A stretch of DNA of 32,199 bases, taken from Lentisphaerota bacterium. Its GTDB lineage: Bacteria > Verrucomicrobiota > Kiritimatiellia > CAIQIC01 > Lenti-01. Location of the stretch: NCBI GenBank assembly GCA_012511885.1, contig JAAZFE010000068.1:1-32199 (forward strand), given 5' to 3'. A program made the position numbers and the translations under genes. Shown here piece by piece: positions 16,167-22,435 of the stretch. Under the pieces are notes generated by a model. That model saw only the letters and a program-made list of their open reading frames with translations. It did not search any database and had not been told where the DNA came from. Positions within the stretch are counted from its first letter, which is position 1. Each line of letters begins with the position of its first letter.

Positions 16167-16189
16167 CTCAATCCTCCACCGGTTTTCTC
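16149..16189 (-). promoter_or_regulatory. Hairpin bracketing the exbD ribosome-binding site
   Basis: GAGAAAACCCGG (16149-16160) can pair with CCGGTTTTCTC (16179-16189) through 11 pairs and one bulged base. The 18-nt loop contains the exbD SD (16173-16177) and its ATG (16164-16166). Such a structure could tune translation of exbD relative to exbB. Seen in sequence; function is inference. Confidence 0.5.
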
Positions 16190-16411
16190 AACCTGGATAA
16201 TTCACACGACAAGTCCGGCCCGGATGCAAGGCGGGCGGGGTGAAGCTGTATTGGCATACTGCGAACCCCGAATAACGCCGCAGACGGGTTGGAATCGTCG
16301 CGCCGAAGGGCAACAGGGATGAAAACAATTAATAAATTAAAAAAAATCATGTCATCTTGCTCAGCAATAAATTGCAATATTTTCAGCCATGTTGATGAAT
16401 TATTCAGATAA
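16190..16411. repeat. CTGGATAATTCA element, copy within exbB-exbD
   Basis: The ends are CTGGATAATTCA (16193-16204) and TGAATTATTCAG (16396-16407), an inverted repeat with one mismatch. Much of the left half matches the copy at 18941-19163 (CGACAAGTCCGGCCCGGATG, GGGTGAAGCTGTATTG, CATACTGCGAACCCCG). It fills the whole exbB-exbD gap, and its right end supplies the last three codons and the TAA of exbB (16400-16402). The centre is AT-rich, unlike the surrounding genes. Confidence 0.85.
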
Positions 16412-17008
16412 CGGAGAAAACCTCGTCGCATACTCCATCAACTCGATCTGGAACCCGTTGATCTGCATCCGCAAAAAGTAATACAGGCACAGCACCGGCA
16501 CCGTAATGCTCAGCCCGATAATCGTCGTGGTCAGCGCCTCCCAGATGCCGTTGGCCAGCAGCGCCGGGTTCACCAGCGTCTGCCCCGCCACCACCCGGAA
16601 CACCTTGGAAATCCCCAACACCGTCCCCAACAGCCCCAGCAGCGGCGAAATCACTGAAATCAGCCTCAGCAGAGTCATCCCCCGGTTCACCGCGCGAAAG
16701 TTTTTGTGAAACAGGAAGGCCAGCTCCGCCCGCAGCCCCTCGTGCTCGCGGCAGGCCGCCCGCACCGCCTCCGAAAACACCCGCACCAGCGGATTCCCCG
16801 ACCGCACGCCCTTGGCGGCGTCCAGCTTCTCCGGCTCGCGCTGCAACCGGGCGATATGCCGCCGGAACGCCCAGCCCATCCAGCCCAGATACACCGCGTT
16901 CTTCACGCACAGATAAATCGCCACCACCGCCACCCCGATCAGCGCCACCCCCGCCCAGCCAATCAGATTCAGCAGCTCCCGGCCGCTCTCCGTCAAATAT
17001 GCGCTCAT
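16400..17008 (-). CDS. exbB: ExbB/TolQ-family proton-channel subunit (202 aa)
   Basis: Start at 17008 (MSAYLTESGREL) with AAAGGAG 8 nt upstream; the upstream extension of the frame is not needed. Three membrane helices: about 17-40 (IGWAGVALIGVAVVAIYLC), 120-145 (ISPLLGLLGTVLGISKVF, the family signature) and 160-185 (EALTTTIIGLSITVPVLCLYY). It partners ExbD to form the proton-driven motor that powers TonB. The C-terminal residues LSE and the stop come from the adjoining repeat element, suggesting that an insertion truncated or re-ended the protein without loss of the three helices. It follows the polytopic membrane gene by 52 bp. Confidence 0.9.
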   Translation of the reverse strand: MSAYLTESGRELLNLIGWAGVALIGVAVVAIYLCVKNAVYLGWMGWAFRRHIARLQREPEKLDAAKGVRSGNPLVRVFSEAVRAACREHEGLRAELAFLFHKNFRAVNRGMTLLRLISVISPLLGLLGTVLGISKVFRVVAGQTLVNPALLANGIWEALTTTIIGLSITVPVLCLYYFLRMQINGFQIELMEYATRFSPLSE

Positions 17009-17060
17009 TCCGTCTGCTCCTTTCGCCGTCCGCCCGGCATCCGTCTGCCCGGCGCCCGGC

Positions 17061-18104
17061 TCACACCGTATCTTCCTTATCAACGCCCGAAAGCGCCCGA
17101 ACGATCAATTCCACCAAAAACCTCCGCCAGCGGCGCGGGCCTTTCACCCGGCGGCCGTGCCGCCAGGCCGCCACCGCCTGCCGGCGCAGCGCGGGCAGTT
17201 CCTCGAGCGTCCGGGCCACCTCGCGGCCATAGACCGGCTCCTCGCGCCGCCGGAACCGCCGCAGCAGCGCCGCGCCCAGCGGACGCGCCACCAGCATCCA
17301 AAGCCCGATCACCGCCCCCGCGCGCGCGAACACGCGCAACCCCTTCGCCCAGCCCGCCCCGCCCGGCTGGCGCCAAACCAGCACCAGCAGCAGCAGCCCC
17401 AGCACCACCCCCGTCTTGAACGGCGTGCGCCGCCACCACCGCTTGCGCCCCCCCGACGGCAGCGGCGGCACAACCTCCGTCACCGGCTCCTCCGCCGGCG
17501 GCGGCCGCTCGAGCTCGCGCGCGATCTCCGCCGGGATCGAGCCCGCCAGCCAGCCCGTCGCCAGTCCCGCCAGCGTGTAATACCCCAGATAGAAAAACAA
17601 AAACCAGCCCGTCGGCGTCGGCCCCCCCTCCGCCGCCCCCAGCTTGTCCAACAGCCAGTGCCCCACCGCGTCCACCGCCTCCCACAGCGACTTCCCATAC
17701 AGGATCGTCATCGTCAGCAGCTTTTGCGCCGCCCCCTGCCACAGCGCCAGCAGCCCCAGCAGCAGCCCGCCGAGGCGAATGGACCGCACCCCGCCAAACA
17801 CCAGCGCCGCGGCCACGCCTTGAAAGGCCACCGCCACATACGCTGGCAGCGGCGTATGCGGACTCGCCGCCGCCTTCACCAGCAGCACCACCACCGTCGC
17901 CTTCAGCAGCTCGCGCGCGGGCCGCTCGGCAAAAAACGCCAGCAGCGTCATCAGCACCACCGCCGTTGACCCCACCAGAATCCCTGTAAAAGGCACCCGC
18001 AGCGCATGAATCAGCCCGCCCAGCCCCGCCTCATTCAGCGCCCACAACGCCGTCAGCCGCTCGATCGCCTGCCGCCGGTCCAGCCCCGCAAGCGACGGCC
18101 TCAT
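17061..18104 (-). CDS. Polytopic inner-membrane protein of the TonB operon, function unknown (347 aa)
   Basis: The start at 18104 overlaps the methyltransferase stop as ATGA, implying translational coupling; an ATG at 18116 is an alternative. The N-terminal half has about five or six hydrophobic segments: GILVGSTAVVLMTLLAFFA, TVVVLLVKAAASPHTPLPAY, VAFQGVAAALVFGGV, GGLLLGLLALWQGA, FLFFYLGYYTLAGLATGWLAG. This compact all-helical pattern recalls substrate-binding (S) components of ECF-type transporters, but I see no clear family signature and no ATPase or T component nearby. A proline-rich linker (about 195-220) leads to two more helices and a basic C-terminal tail. Within the operon it is the natural candidate for moving the ligand across the inner membrane. 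Confidence 0.75.
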   Translation of the reverse strand: MRPSLAGLDRRQAIERLTALWALNEAGLGGLIHALRVPFTGILVGSTAVVLMTLLAFFAERPARELLKATVVVLLVKAAASPHTPLPAYVAVAFQGVAAALVFGGVRSIRLGGLLLGLLALWQGAAQKLLTMTILYGKSLWEAVDAVGHWLLDKLGAAEGGPTPTGWFLFFYLGYYTLAGLATGWLAGSIPAEIARELERPPPAEEPVTEVVPPLPSGGRKRWWRRTPFKTGVVLGLLLLVLVWRQPGGAGWAKGLRVFARAGAVIGLWMLVARPLGAALLRRFRRREEPVYGREVARTLEELPALRRQAVAAWRHGRRVKGPRRWRRFLVELIVRALSGVDKEDTV

Positions 18105-18928
18105 CGCGCTTCCCATCTCAGCAGCGCCCAGACAAAATCGTGCCGATACTTCCGCCCGCCCCCCTCCGCTTCGGGCAGACCGGCATAAAACCCGCGCAGC
18201 CGCCGCTCCTCCGCCGCGCTCAGCTCGCCCACCCGCCAGCGCACCGCCGCCACAAACTCGTCCGCGCTCGCGTAGGTGCTGCCCCCCTCCGAGGGGATAA
18301 ATTCCACCGTGGCCCGACGCCCCATCTGGTGCAGGATATTCACCGCATACAAATAGCTGGGCCGGGGCGCCAGCCGCCGCCCCAGCAGCTCGCGCACATC
18401 CGCCCCCAGATAGTCGCCCTCGGCATGAATCGTGGCCGCGCAGCGCCGCCGCGCGCGCCCGGTCATCTTCTCGAGCGCCGCGCGCAGGTCCTCGACCCCC
18501 AGCGCCCGCGAGCAAATCACCAGGTCCACCTTCGGCACCCCCGTCCACGGCTCCTCCCAGCTCCGCTGATGCGCCACGATGTTCTCGAGCCCCGCCCGCT
18601 GCCGCTCGCGTTCCAACTGACGCAGCATCTCCGGCGAAAAATCCAGCGCATGCACCATCTCGAGCCGCCGCGCCAGCGGAATCGCCAGATTGCCCGTGCC
18701 GCAGCCAATGTCCAGCGCCGTACGCACCCCCGCAAAGTCCAGAGCCCCCAGCAGCGCCTCGTTATAGTCGCTGTCCCGCACCTGACGCCGCCGCTTCGCC
18801 GCCCGCCGATCCCAGTCCGCGCTTGAACGCGAGCCAAACCCCGACACCCGGCACTGCGCGCGATACAGCTCGGCAAAGTCAATCTCCCGCAACATGTCGC
18901 GGGGCTCAGATGCGTCGTTTCGGCTCAT
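18101..18928 (-). CDS. Class I SAM-dependent methyltransferase (275 aa)
   Basis: Rossmann-type SAM-binding motif I ALDIGCGTGN at residues 71-80, an acidic residue at the next strand (VHALDFSPEML), and motif IV-like VDLVICSRAL. The C-terminal region (about 155-275) is family-specific and contains ATVEFIPSEGG. It resembles small-molecule methyltransferases; no nucleic-acid-binding domain is visible. There is no strong SD before the ATG; the terminal bases of the upstream repeat element lie 12 bp before it. Encoded between a TonB receptor and an inner-membrane protein, it may modify the imported ligand or a chelator. The role is inferred from context only. Confidence 0.82.
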   Translation of the reverse strand: MSRNDASEPRDMLREIDFAELYRAQCRVSGFGSRSSADWDRRAAKRRRQVRDSDYNEALLGALDFAGVRTALDIGCGTGNLAIPLARRLEMVHALDFSPEMLRQLERERQRAGLENIVAHQRSWEEPWTGVPKVDLVICSRALGVEDLRAALEKMTGRARRRCAATIHAEGDYLGADVRELLGRRLAPRPSYLYAVNILHQMGRRATVEFIPSEGGSTYASADEFVAAVRWRVGELSAAEERRLRGFYAGLPEAEGGGRKYRHDFVWALLRWEAR

Positions 18929-18940
18929 GGCAGTCCATTC

Positions 18941-19163
18941 TAACCTGGATTATGCACGCGACAAGTCCGGCCCGGATGCGAGGCGTGCGGGGTGAAGCTG
19001 TATTGACATACTGCGAACCCCGCAGAACAAAGCAGACGGGCTGGAATCGTCGCGCCTTGGGTCAACATGGATGAAAACCGAATTTTCCATACTCATTTCC
19101 TCATCATGCTGCTCTGCAGTAAATAATAATGTTTTCATCCATGTTGATGAATAATTCAGGTTA
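18941..19163. repeat. CTGGATAATTCA element, copy between receptor and methyltransferase genes
   Basis: 223 bp with ends TAACCTGGATTATGCA and, inverted, TAACCTGAATTATTCA (14 of 16 identical). The TAA at the right end (19161-19163) is the stop codon of the receptor gene. Inside there is a perfect 16-bp inverted repeat, CAACATGGATGAAAAC (19063-19078) with GTTTTCATCCATGTTG (19131-19146). Homologous to the copy at 16190-16411 and the solo end at 12541-12583. No transposase is present. Confidence 0.87.
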
Positions 19164-21146
19164 GAAAGTGAATTGACACCCCACATAAAAGCTTCTCCCT
19201 TCTTCGGGATAGCCTGCATCCAGTTCATAGTTTTTATCCAGCACATTATGCACCCCCGCCAGCAGCTCCACCCCCCCGGGCAAGTCCAGCCGGGCGTCAA
19301 GGTGCCCCAGCCAGTAGTGGTCCACCTTGCCCCCCCCGCTCTGGCCATAGCGCGACGACCCGAACTCCACCGCCGGCGCCAGCGTCAGCCGCTGGTGCGC
19401 CATCCACTCCACATGCAGCTTCACGCTATGCGCGGGCACATCCGTCGGCTTCAGATCCGGCCGCCCCCGATTCCGCCGGTGCATATAGAGATAATCCACC
19501 CCGGCGGCCAGGTCCTCGACCGGCCGCCACGTCAGGCCCAGCTCGGCCCCCGCCTGCTCCACCTTGCCAATGTTGCGCAACTGATAGAGCCATGCGCCGT
19601 CCTCGCTGCGGGCCACATCATTCTCCCGCTCAATCGCATCTTGAATCCGGCTGTAAAACACACTGGCCCGCCCGTCGAGCCGCTCCACCAGACGGCCCTC
19701 ATACCCGGTTTCCAGGTGCCAGGCGTGCTCCGGGTCCAGCTCCGGGTTCGCCAGCGCCGTGCCCAGCCGGTACGAATAGCGGTCCTTCAGCGTCGGAAAC
19801 CGGCTCTTGCGCGCCACCGTGGCCCGCACCGTGCCCTCGCCCACCTCCGCGAACAGCCCCGCCTGCGGATTCACCGCCACGTTGTGGTTGCGCTCGAACC
19901 GCTCTCCGGTTTCCGCGTCCTCCGCCTTCAGGCTGCGCCGCCCCTCCACCCCCAGCCCCCCCGCCAGCGTCAACCACTCACTCAGCGCCAGCCGGTCCTC
20001 GACCCCCAGCGCCCAGGTCTCATCCTTGCAGACCGTCCGGGGACTGCCCACATTATGTTCGCGGTGCACATCCTGCTTGTAGTGGGCCGCCATCCGCCAG
20101 CGTTGGCGCTCGCCCAGTGCGCCCCCCCCCTCCACCGAGCCCCCCCACGAATAGTCATCATAGATACTCGTCCACGACGACCGCTTCTCCTGGGTCCGAT
20201 AGCGGTTGTCATCAAACGCCTTCAACGTGTTCTCATAGGTGTCCACATACAGCCGGGGCTTCAGATAGCCCTCCGGCCCCAGTCCCACATTCCCCAGCGC
20301 GTAGAGGCTGTTCTTGCTCCAGTCGTCATAGCACCAATAGCGCGCCATGATCTCCGGATCGGTGCCGGCATAGGGCGGCACCCCCTTCTCGCTCTCCTGG
20401 CGCACAAACCCCACCGCCAGCTCATCCTCGCCGCCCCCCGGCATCCAGCCCAGCTTGGCAAAGAGCTGCACGTCGCGGCGGTCCGAGTTCTCGCGCTTGC
20501 GCCCCGCCTGCGTCGGCGTCGGGCGGAAATCATCCGACAGCCGCACATAGTCCTGTTCGCGCCACGACACCCCGGCCAGGGCATAGAATGTATCGCGCAG
20601 CAGCCCGGCCCGCGCCGCGGCCTCATACGCGCGCCCGCTGCCCGTCCCCAGGCGCAGCTCGAGCTCCTCCGGCTGCTCCGGCCGGTGCGTCATCACATTG
20701 ATCGCCCCGCCCAGGGCGTTGGCCCCCAGCGTGACCGGGCTGTACCCCTTCGAGATCGTCAGCTCCGCCACCCCGAACATGTCCAGGCGGCCCATGTCCA
20801 CGTTGCCGTCATAGGGCACATAGATCGGGATGCCGTCCAGAAACAGCGGCACCTGGCGCGTATCAAACCCCCTCACCGCCGTCATCGTCTCATTGCGCGC
20901 GCCCACCCGCGTCGGCGTCGTCCCCGGCGCCAGCGCCGCCGCCGCGCCCACGCTCGACCGGCGCCGCAGCTGCGCCTCACGGCCCGACACCCTGGCCGTT
21001 GCGCCCGCCTCCGGCTCCCCCTCGACCCCCACCACCAGCACCTCGCCCAGGCTCAACACCCCGCTGCGGCTGTCCTGCGCCCCGGCGCTCACCGCCAGCA
21101 GACCCACCAACCCCGCCCAGCCCAACATCCACGGCCATGTCCTCAT
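19161..21146 (-). CDS. TonB-dependent outer-membrane receptor (661 aa)
   Basis: Signal peptide MRTWPWMLGWAGLVGLLAVSAGAQ. A possible TonB box lies at GEVLVVGVEG (about 33-42). The plug domain (about 45-160) has RGFDTRQVPLFLDGIPIYVPYDGNVDM, ELTISKGYSPVTLGANALGGAINVMT, the classic plug signature. The rest is a 22-strand-type barrel with alternating aromatic strands and terminal Phe (VGCQFTF), as expected for BamA-dependent outer-membrane proteins. At about 660 aa it is in the size range of cobalamin/siderophore/metal-type receptors rather than SusC-type (about 1000 aa); no SusD partner is present. It starts with an ATGA overlap of the ModE-like gene. Ligand unknown; the regulator suggests oxyanion or metal-related uptake, but this is inference. 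Confidence 0.92.
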   Translation of the reverse strand: MRTWPWMLGWAGLVGLLAVSAGAQDSRSGVLSLGEVLVVGVEGEPEAGATARVSGREAQLRRRSSVGAAAALAPGTTPTRVGARNETMTAVRGFDTRQVPLFLDGIPIYVPYDGNVDMGRLDMFGVAELTISKGYSPVTLGANALGGAINVMTHRPEQPEELELRLGTGSGRAYEAAARAGLLRDTFYALAGVSWREQDYVRLSDDFRPTPTQAGRKRENSDRRDVQLFAKLGWMPGGGEDELAVGFVRQESEKGVPPYAGTDPEIMARYWCYDDWSKNSLYALGNVGLGPEGYLKPRLYVDTYENTLKAFDDNRYRTQEKRSSWTSIYDDYSWGGSVEGGGALGERQRWRMAAHYKQDVHREHNVGSPRTVCKDETWALGVEDRLALSEWLTLAGGLGVEGRRSLKAEDAETGERFERNHNVAVNPQAGLFAEVGEGTVRATVARKSRFPTLKDRYSYRLGTALANPELDPEHAWHLETGYEGRLVERLDGRASVFYSRIQDAIERENDVARSEDGAWLYQLRNIGKVEQAGAELGLTWRPVEDLAAGVDYLYMHRRNRGRPDLKPTDVPAHSVKLHVEWMAHQRLTLAPAVEFGSSRYGQSGGGKVDHYWLGHLDARLDLPGGVELLAGVHNVLDKNYELDAGYPEEGRSFYVGCQFTF

Positions 21147-21532
21147 TGCTTCGCCTTTCCTGATTCCTTCATCACCCGCCGATGGCGCCGGGGCCCATGC
21201 CTTGCGCGGAACGGCTTAAACGCCGCCGCGGCCGCCCGGTCAATCTCCGCGCGCAACTCGCTCCAATCCGCCATCAGCCGCTCCGCCGCCGGCAGCAGCA
21301 CGCTCCGGCCCCGCTCCGCCCCCCCCTTGCTGCTCCGCACCAGCGGACGCCCCAGCTCCCGTTCCACCCCGCTCAAAATCCGCAGCGCCTTCACATACGA
21401 CAACCCCATCGCCAGCGCCGACTGGCGAATCGACCCGCGCTCGCCAATCCCCGCCAGCAGCTCCAACACCCCCGAACCGCAGAACTCCTCGCCCTGCTCA
21501 TTCGCCAACGACACCCGCACCAGAATCTTCAT
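21143..21532 (-). CDS. ModE-like winged-helix regulator, DNA-binding domain only (129 aa)
   Basis: Residues about 1-110 match the N-terminal domain of ModE, the molybdate-responsive repressor: GVLELLAGIGERGSIRQSA..MGLSYVKALRIL, ELGRPLVRSSKGGAERGRSVLL, followed by a helix EIDRAAAAAF. Conserved ModE positions visible are GSI-Q-A, G-SY--A and the LV-R---GG---G turn of the wing. The C-terminal MOP domains that bind molybdate in E. coli ModE are absent, so this protein either does not sense oxyanions itself or needs a partner. First gene of the operon, overlapping the receptor gene by ATGA. A dyad-symmetric site lies immediately upstream (21538-21561). The start at 21532 is uncertain because GGGGG is only 1 nt before it; an in-frame ATG at 21553 lies within the palindrome. 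Confidence 0.83.
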   Translation of the reverse strand: MKILVRVSLANEQGEEFCGSGVLELLAGIGERGSIRQSALAMGLSYVKALRILSGVERELGRPLVRSSKGGAERGRSVLLPAAERLMADWSELRAEIDRAAAAAFKPFRARHGPRRHRRVMKESGKAKQ

Positions 21533-21537
21533 GCCCC

Positions 21538-21561
21538 CGATATATACGCGCATGTATATCG
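21538..21561. promoter_or_regulatory. Candidate ModE-type operator
   Basis: 24-bp dyad: the left arm CGATATA and the right arm TATATCG are perfect inverted repeats separated by 10 bp, with one more of the next three positions also paired. ModE operators described in E. coli are inverted TATA-rich arms of this general kind with a similar spacer. It lies 6-29 bp before the start codon chosen for the ModE-like gene, so bound protein would block transcription or the 5' leader. The resemblance is by eye. Confidence 0.6.
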
Positions 21562-21627
21562 AAGGGCAAGACGATTCGGTGCAAGGTGGAAGGTGAAAGG
21601 CAGCGCCCCGCAGACGCGGGGCTGGGG

Positions 21628-21660
21628 CTTCGTGCTTCGTGCTTGGTGCTTGGTGCTTCG
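21628..21660. repeat. Heptanucleotide array (reverse of CAAGCAC type)
   Basis: CTTCGTG, CTTCGTG, CTTGGTG, CTTGGTG, CTTCG in strict 7-bp register. It is the reverse complement of the arrays at 241-292 and 27391-27420 and is followed directly by a phased A/T-tract array. Confidence 0.75.
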
Positions 21661-21783
21661 TCGCCCAAAAACGCCATTTTTTGCCCAAAAACCGCCAAAA
21701 AACACCGTTTTTTGCGCTTTTTGGCCCATTTTTTGGCGTTTTTGCGCTGTTTTGCGCTGTTTTGGCCTGTTTTACTGGTTTTA
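21660..21783. repeat. Phased A/T-tract array, predicted bent DNA
   Basis: Around twelve runs of 4-6 A or T separated by CG-rich spacers so that successive runs fall about 10-11 bp apart (for example CCCAAAAACGCCATTTTTTG). Phased A-tracts bend DNA. Related arrays are at 29899-30003, 30818-30870 and 31090-31167. Confidence 0.65.
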
Positions 21784-21784
21784 A

Positions 21785-21980
21785 GGTAGGGACGCATCGC
21801 CGAGGCGTCCGTGGCCTGTCCCGGCTTGGGGGACAGGACATAGAAAAAAGCCTGCTGAAACGCCCTGAAAAACTGGACGCGCCAAGCCTTGGTCTGCACA
21901 CATTTTCGAGCAACTTCTTTCTACGCTGCGTCCCGCACGTGCGGGACGCATCGCGGACGCCTCGGCGATGCGTCCCTACC
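21785..21980. repeat. Inverted-repeat element with perfect 27-bp ends (MITE-like)
   Basis: The ends 21785-21811 and 21954-21980 are perfect inverted repeats and are the same sequence as the ends of 14418-14604. The core (about 21838-21893, ACATAGAAAAAAGCCTGCTG..., AAGCCTTGG) is shared with that copy. A palindrome CGTCCCGCAC-GTGCGGGACG lies at 21929-21948. Confidence 0.8.
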
Positions 21981-22382
21981 TCGGGAACGTGAAAAACAAG
22001 CTGGAGCGGGCTGAAAGATAAGGTGCGTTTCGGCCTTCACGAACCCCTTCAAAACCCTTCTTTTTTTCGTCATGGCTACGCCATGCCGCGGACGCCTCGG
22101 CGATGCGTCCCTACCTTTTGCCCCGCTTGCGCCCTCTTGCGTTCCGCTTGCGTCGTTTGCGTTAAAAATCCCCCCCCGCTTGCGCCCTCTTGCGTTCCGC
22201 TTGCGTCGTTTGCGTTAAAAATCCCCCCCCCCATCGCCCAATCTCGCATTCCCGCATTCACGCAATTCCTCCCTCCTTTTGCGCCCGCTTGCGTCGTTTG
22301 CGTTAAAATTGTCTTGGCTTTTCACCTTTCACCTTCCACCTGGCACTTGACACCCGCTGCCGCCGCGCAGCGGCGGGGCATG

Positions 22383-22412
22383 AAAACAGCGGCAGGGAAA
22401 CCCCTGCCGCTG
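22383..22412 (-). terminator. Rho-independent terminator of the 1509-aa gene
   Basis: CAGCGGCAGGG (22387-22397) pairs perfectly with CCCTGCCGCTG (22402-22412) around a 4-nt loop. On the minus strand the stem is followed by TTTT (22386-22383). It lies 24 bp past the stop codon. The stem is nearly the same as that of the terminator at 31291-31320. Confidence 0.8.
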
Positions 22413-22435
22413 TGCAGCGCCGTTTGGCGGGCCGT

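Larger units (their letters stand above)
21562..22435. repeat. Non-coding gap (about 870 bp) of composite repeats
   Basis: No gene is supported. In order: a GTGCTTCG/GTGCTTGG heptamer array (21628-21660); a phased A/T-tract array (21660-21783); the inverted-repeat element 21785-21980; the right end alone of the same element type (22069-22115, with CATGGC-TAC-GCCATG hairpin); GCG-rich degenerate repeats with the 18-bp word three times (22150-22167, 22203-22220, 22291-22308); an 8-bp-period stretch (22231-22268); a CCGCCGC-GCA-GCGGCGG hairpin (22360-22376) and the terminator of the 1509-aa gene. Confidence 0.75.

Noticed and set aside
16168-16431. Possible 87-aa gene in the exbB-exbD gap
   Set aside because: It is mostly the repeat element plus the antisense-independent end of exbB; no SD and no known domain. 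Kept only as a low-interest finding about frame similarity.
19173-21596. Plus-strand frame opposite the TonB receptor
   Set aside because: Antisense shadow; the receptor on the minus strand has signal peptide, plug and barrel.
22124-22310. Possible CRISPR array because of repeated GCGTCGTTTGCGTTAAAA units
   Set aside because: Spacing is irregular (about 53 and 88 bp), intervening sequences are themselves similar repeats, copies are dispersed across the window, and no cas gene is present.
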